From assembly GCA_021299565.1 (NCBI GenBank), contig JAJTHA010000075.1:1-8392 (forward strand): a DNA stretch of 8,392 nucleotides. The letters run 5' to 3'. Positions 6,038 to 8,392 of the stretch are shown piece by piece. Each line of letters starts with the position of its first letter. Position 1 is the stretch's first letter. Source of the stretch: Candidatus Caenarcanales bacterium (GTDB lineage: Bacteria > Cyanobacteriota > Vampirovibrionia > LMEP-6097). Made by a program: the position numbers and the translations under genes. Below the pieces are notes generated by a model. That model was given only the letters and a program-made list of their open reading frames with translations, searched no databases and was not told the origin of the DNA.

Positions 6038-8179
6038 ATGGAATCGACTTTTACAACAATCAACTGGGATGCTTTGCGCAAGTTAGCGTATCGTATCGTA
6101 AGCAACCAATCAAATATATTGGCAACATTCCTAATTATCATTTTGGGCATGCTCTTGGTGCCGTTGCCAGCGATTGTCCTTGATCTCGCTTTTGTAATTA
6201 ATTTTTCTTTCTCGATTGGAATCATTTTGGTGACTATGTACATCAAAGATCCACTTGAGTTTAGTACTTTCCCTACTGTACTTTTGTTCGTGACTTTATT
6301 GCGCTTAGCTCTTGAAATTTCTGCGACTAGATCTATTTTGCTTTCTGGAGATGCAGGCTCTGTAATCCACTCAGTAGGAGAGTTTGTGGTCGGTGGTAAT
6401 TTTGTCGTGGGTATCATCATCTTTATCATTTTATTTGTTGTGAATTTTATTGTAGTAACTCAAGGTGCTGGAAGAGTATCAGAAGTTGCAGCAAGATTTG
6501 CTTTGGATAGTATGCCAGGTAAACAACTTGCAGTTGATGCGGATCTCAACGCTGGAGTCATTGACGAAGCTGAAGCCAGAAAAAGACGTAAGATGATTGC
6601 AAGAGAAGCAGATTTCTACTCAACTATGGATGGTGGTAGCAAGTTTGTCAAAGGTGATGCTGTCGCCTCAATTGTAATTGCCATCATAAATATAGTTGCA
6701 GGATTTATTATTGGTATAGTACAACTTGGATTTTCAGTGGGAGAAGCAGCCTCTACTTATACGCTACTTACTATTGGTGAAGGTCTGGCGTCTCAAATTC
6801 CCGCTTTAATAATTTCAGTTGCAACCGGTATCATTGTGACTCGTGCTGATCCAGATCTGGATCTTGCTACTGATATAGGTTCACAATTATTTGGACGTAA
6901 AGAAGTTATTGGTGCCGCTGCCGTTGCTTTATTGCTTTTGGCATTGGGGATTAAAGGCGCGTTTTTCCCGTTTGCGGTTGTTTCAATAGGTCTTGGCTAT
7001 TGGGTTTATAGAATTTATGCAAAAGAACAAAAAGTAATTAACGATGATATTGTAACCGGACCAGATGGACAGCCTATAACAAGAGAGCAATTGGCTATAC
7101 TCGAAAGTGAAAACAAACTCAAAGCAATTGAACAAGACAATACTCCAGAAGGAGTGATGAAACTTCTCAAAGTAGATCAAATAGAAGTTGAACTTGGTTA
7201 TAGATTGGTGTCTCTCATTGATAAATCTAAAGGTGGAGATTTGATGGATCGTATTGGTCAAATCCGCAGACAAATTATGATTGATCTAGGTTTGCCAGTG
7301 CCGGCAATTAGAGTGCATGATAATTTACAAGTTTCATCAAATGATTATCAAGTCAAATTACGTGGAGCAGTAATCGCTAAAGGTTCTGTAGAGCCTGATG
7401 CTTATTTGGCTGTAAACACTGGACTTGTGGATATGGAAGCTGATCCACTCAAAGGCAAAGAAACCAAAGAACCTAGTTATGGTTTGCCTGCGACTTGGGT
7501 TGATGACAAAGAAAGAGATAGAGCAGAGATGGTTGGTTATACTATTGCAACTCCAAGTTCAGTTCTGGCAACGCATTTGACAGAAGTTGTTAGACGACAT
7601 GCGGGTGAAGTTCTTTCACGACAAGACTTGGTTAGAATGCTTGATCAAGTCAAACAAATCAATGAAAGTATAGTTAAAGAAACTGAAGATGTTCTGGGAA
7701 TTGGTGAATTGCTTTCGGTCTTGCAGTGCTTATTAAAAGAACAAGTGTCTGTGAGAGATCTTCCTACGATAATGGAAGCTTGTACTACTTATGCCAAAAT
7801 CAATAAAGACCCTGAGTTCTTGGCAGAAAGAGTCAGAGAAACCATGGGCAGACAAATCTGTTCTGATTATTTGGTCAATGAAACCCTTAATGCGACTACT
7901 TTTCATCCTGCGGTAGAAGAAGAGATAATTAATTCTTTACATATGGGCAAAATCGCACTCGAGCCAGCTAAGACAAAAGTAATTATAGAAAAATTACAAC
8001 AATCCCAGGAGCTAATGGGAGAGCAGGGTTTGCCGCCTTTGATTTTGTGCAGTGGCAAAATCCGAAGCCCTTTAAGAAGAATTCTTGATAGGTCAAATCC
8101 TAATATGGTTTTGATTTCTTATAATGAAGTCCCCGCAACTATTACTGCGCAGTCCATCAATATGATTGCCTGGGAGTAA
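6038..8179 (+). CDS. flhA: Flagellar biosynthesis protein FlhA, type III export gate
   Basis: FlhA forms the ring-shaped export gate of the flagellar type III secretion system in the inner membrane; it uses proton motive force and docks chaperone-substrate complexes. This protein is full length (713 aa; the family is about 680-710). Eight membrane segments are readable at about 28-46, 47-69, 79-95, 116-140, 207-231, 245-268, 290-305 and 309-325. The FHIPEP family core is clear: RSILLSGDAGSVI (98-110), EFVVGGNFVVG (115-125), AGRVSEVAARFALDSMPGKQ (144-163), then AVDADLNAG (165-173) and READFYSTMDG (189-199). FVKGDA contains the membrane-edge Asp (D207), matching the functionally important Asp of enterobacterial FlhA. 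Residues 330-713 are the cytoplasmic docking domain, including YGLPATWV (481-488) and ATHLTEVVRRHAGEVLSRQD (511-530). The start is fixed by an in-frame TAA at 6023-6025 with no other start between. No other flagellar gene is in the window. Confidence 0.97.
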   Translation: MESTFTTINWDALRKLAYRIVSNQSNILATFLIIILGMLLVPLPAIVLDLAFVINFSFSIGIILVTMYIKDPLEFSTFPTVLLFVTLLRLALEISATRSILLSGDAGSVIHSVGEFVVGGNFVVGIIIFIILFVVNFIVVTQGAGRVSEVAARFALDSMPGKQLAVDADLNAGVIDEAEARKRRKMIAREADFYSTMDGGSKFVKGDAVASIVIAIINIVAGFIIGIVQLGFSVGEAASTYTLLTIGEGLASQIPALIISVATGIIVTRADPDLDLATDIGSQLFGRKEVIGAAAVALLLLALGIKGAFFPFAVVSIGLGYWVYRIYAKEQKVINDDIVTGPDGQPITREQLAILESENKLKAIEQDNTPEGVMKLLKVDQIEVELGYRLVSLIDKSKGGDLMDRIGQIRRQIMIDLGLPVPAIRVHDNLQVSSNDYQVKLRGAVIAKGSVEPDAYLAVNTGLVDMEADPLKGKETKEPSYGLPATWVDDKERDRAEMVGYTIATPSSVLATHLTEVVRRHAGEVLSRQDLVRMLDQVKQINESIVKETEDVLGIGELLSVLQCLLKEQVSVRDLPTIMEACTTYAKINKDPEFLAERVRETMGRQICSDYLVNETLNATTFHPAVEEEIINSLHMGKIALEPAKTKVIIEKLQQSQELMGEQGLPPLILCSGKIRSPLRRILDRSNPNMVLISYNEVPATITAQSINMIAWE

Positions 8180-8180
8180 G
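8172..8180 (+). promoter_or_regulatory. Shine-Dalgarno of the secreted protein inside the end of flhA
   Basis: GGGAG (8172-8176) overlaps the last flhA codons, with 5 bases to the ATG at 8182. It is the best ribosome site in the window and supports co-transcription with flhA. Confidence 0.55.
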
Positions 8181-8181
8181 A

Positions 8182-8392
8182 ATGAGAAATCTTTTTTATT
8201 GTTTATTGCTTTTGTTTATATTTTTATCGCCAATTAAGGCGACATTTATACCGCTTACCGTTCAAGAATTAGACGGCTCTCCAAGTGTCACAAAAGTCAA
8301 AAATATCATTTTCAGCGGACCTAATCTAACCTCGATGAATAATGGAACAGTTTTGGTTAGCAGTTTTAATTCTAATCAATTTCAAAGAAGTT
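8182..8392 (+). CDS. Secreted protein with Sec signal peptide (3' end outside window)
   Basis: The frame stays open from ATG 8182 to the window end (70 codons). Residues 1-20 are a classical signal peptide: MRN, a long hydrophobic stretch of Leu and Phe, then SPIKA with a likely cleavage after Ala20. The mature start TFIPLTVQELDGSPSV is followed by NIIFSGPNLTS and NNGTVLVSS. The order DGSPSV - I.F - LT - N.GTV.V resembles a short beta-strand module found in phage tail-fibre-like and exported structural proteins. Only 2 bases separate it from the flhA stop, so it is probably in the flhA operon. The rest of the protein, and hence its function, is not visible. A surface or periplasmic location is the safe conclusion. 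Confidence 0.8.
   Translation, partial: MRNLFYCLLLLFIFLSPIKATFIPLTVQELDGSPSVTKVKNIIFSGPNLTSMNNGTVLVSSFNSNQFQRS

Noticed and set aside
6022..6429. Minus-strand open frame opposite the start of flhA
   Set aside because: It is antisense to highly conserved FlhA coding sequence, with an implausible composition.

Overview
This is an AT-rich bacterial window with compact gene packing. FlhA marks a bacterium with a flagellum (or a closely related export apparatus). Stop codons include TAA and TGA, so the standard bacterial code fits. The sequence does not fix the phylum. A flagellated, AT-rich deep lineage such as a non-photosynthetic Cyanobacteria relative (Melainabacteria/Vampirovibrionia type) is only a guess. 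Most starts lack a good Shine-Dalgarno sequence.

Layout. (1) 2-1660 (+): the 3' part of a long gene whose start lies before the window. It encodes at least fourteen 30-residue repeats built on NTSTGHLALEEANR...AVSQA, then a 132-residue C-terminal region resembling the small terminal motifs of phage tail-fibre and adhesin-like proteins. (2) 5116-1657 (-): a two-gene operon, with 1 base between the genes, for two unrelated-looking proteins that each carry a clan CD (caspase/metacaspase-like) His-Gly plus CHSG catalytic signature. The operon converges on the repeat gene, and the two stop codons lie in one TTAA palindrome. (3) 5117-6037: a regulatory and repeat-rich spacer around a 140-residue orphan gene (5410-5832, +), with a REPIN-like inverted pair of hairpins on each side. 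(4) 6038-8179 (+): complete flhA. (5) 8182-end (+): the first 70 codons of a secreted protein with a clear signal peptide, directly behind flhA.

How the pieces may fit. The most unusual content is the tandem pair of caspase-like proteins beside a very repetitive fibre-like protein, in a flagellar neighbourhood. One caspase-like protein has a sizeable domain after its catalytic Cys. The other ends about 47 residues after it and lacks the Asp of the DSCHSG motif. Both have long Ser/Asn/Gly-rich disordered N-termini, no Sec signal, and charged tails ending in a similar DK[VI]P motif. That they form one system, that the repeat protein is a partner or substrate, or that they leave the cell through the flagellar export gate, is inference and not shown by the sequence. 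The clearest DNA-level novelty is the REPIN-like element pair: within each half the stems are kept by compensatory changes, and all four half-units carry a GNA triloop mini-hairpin.
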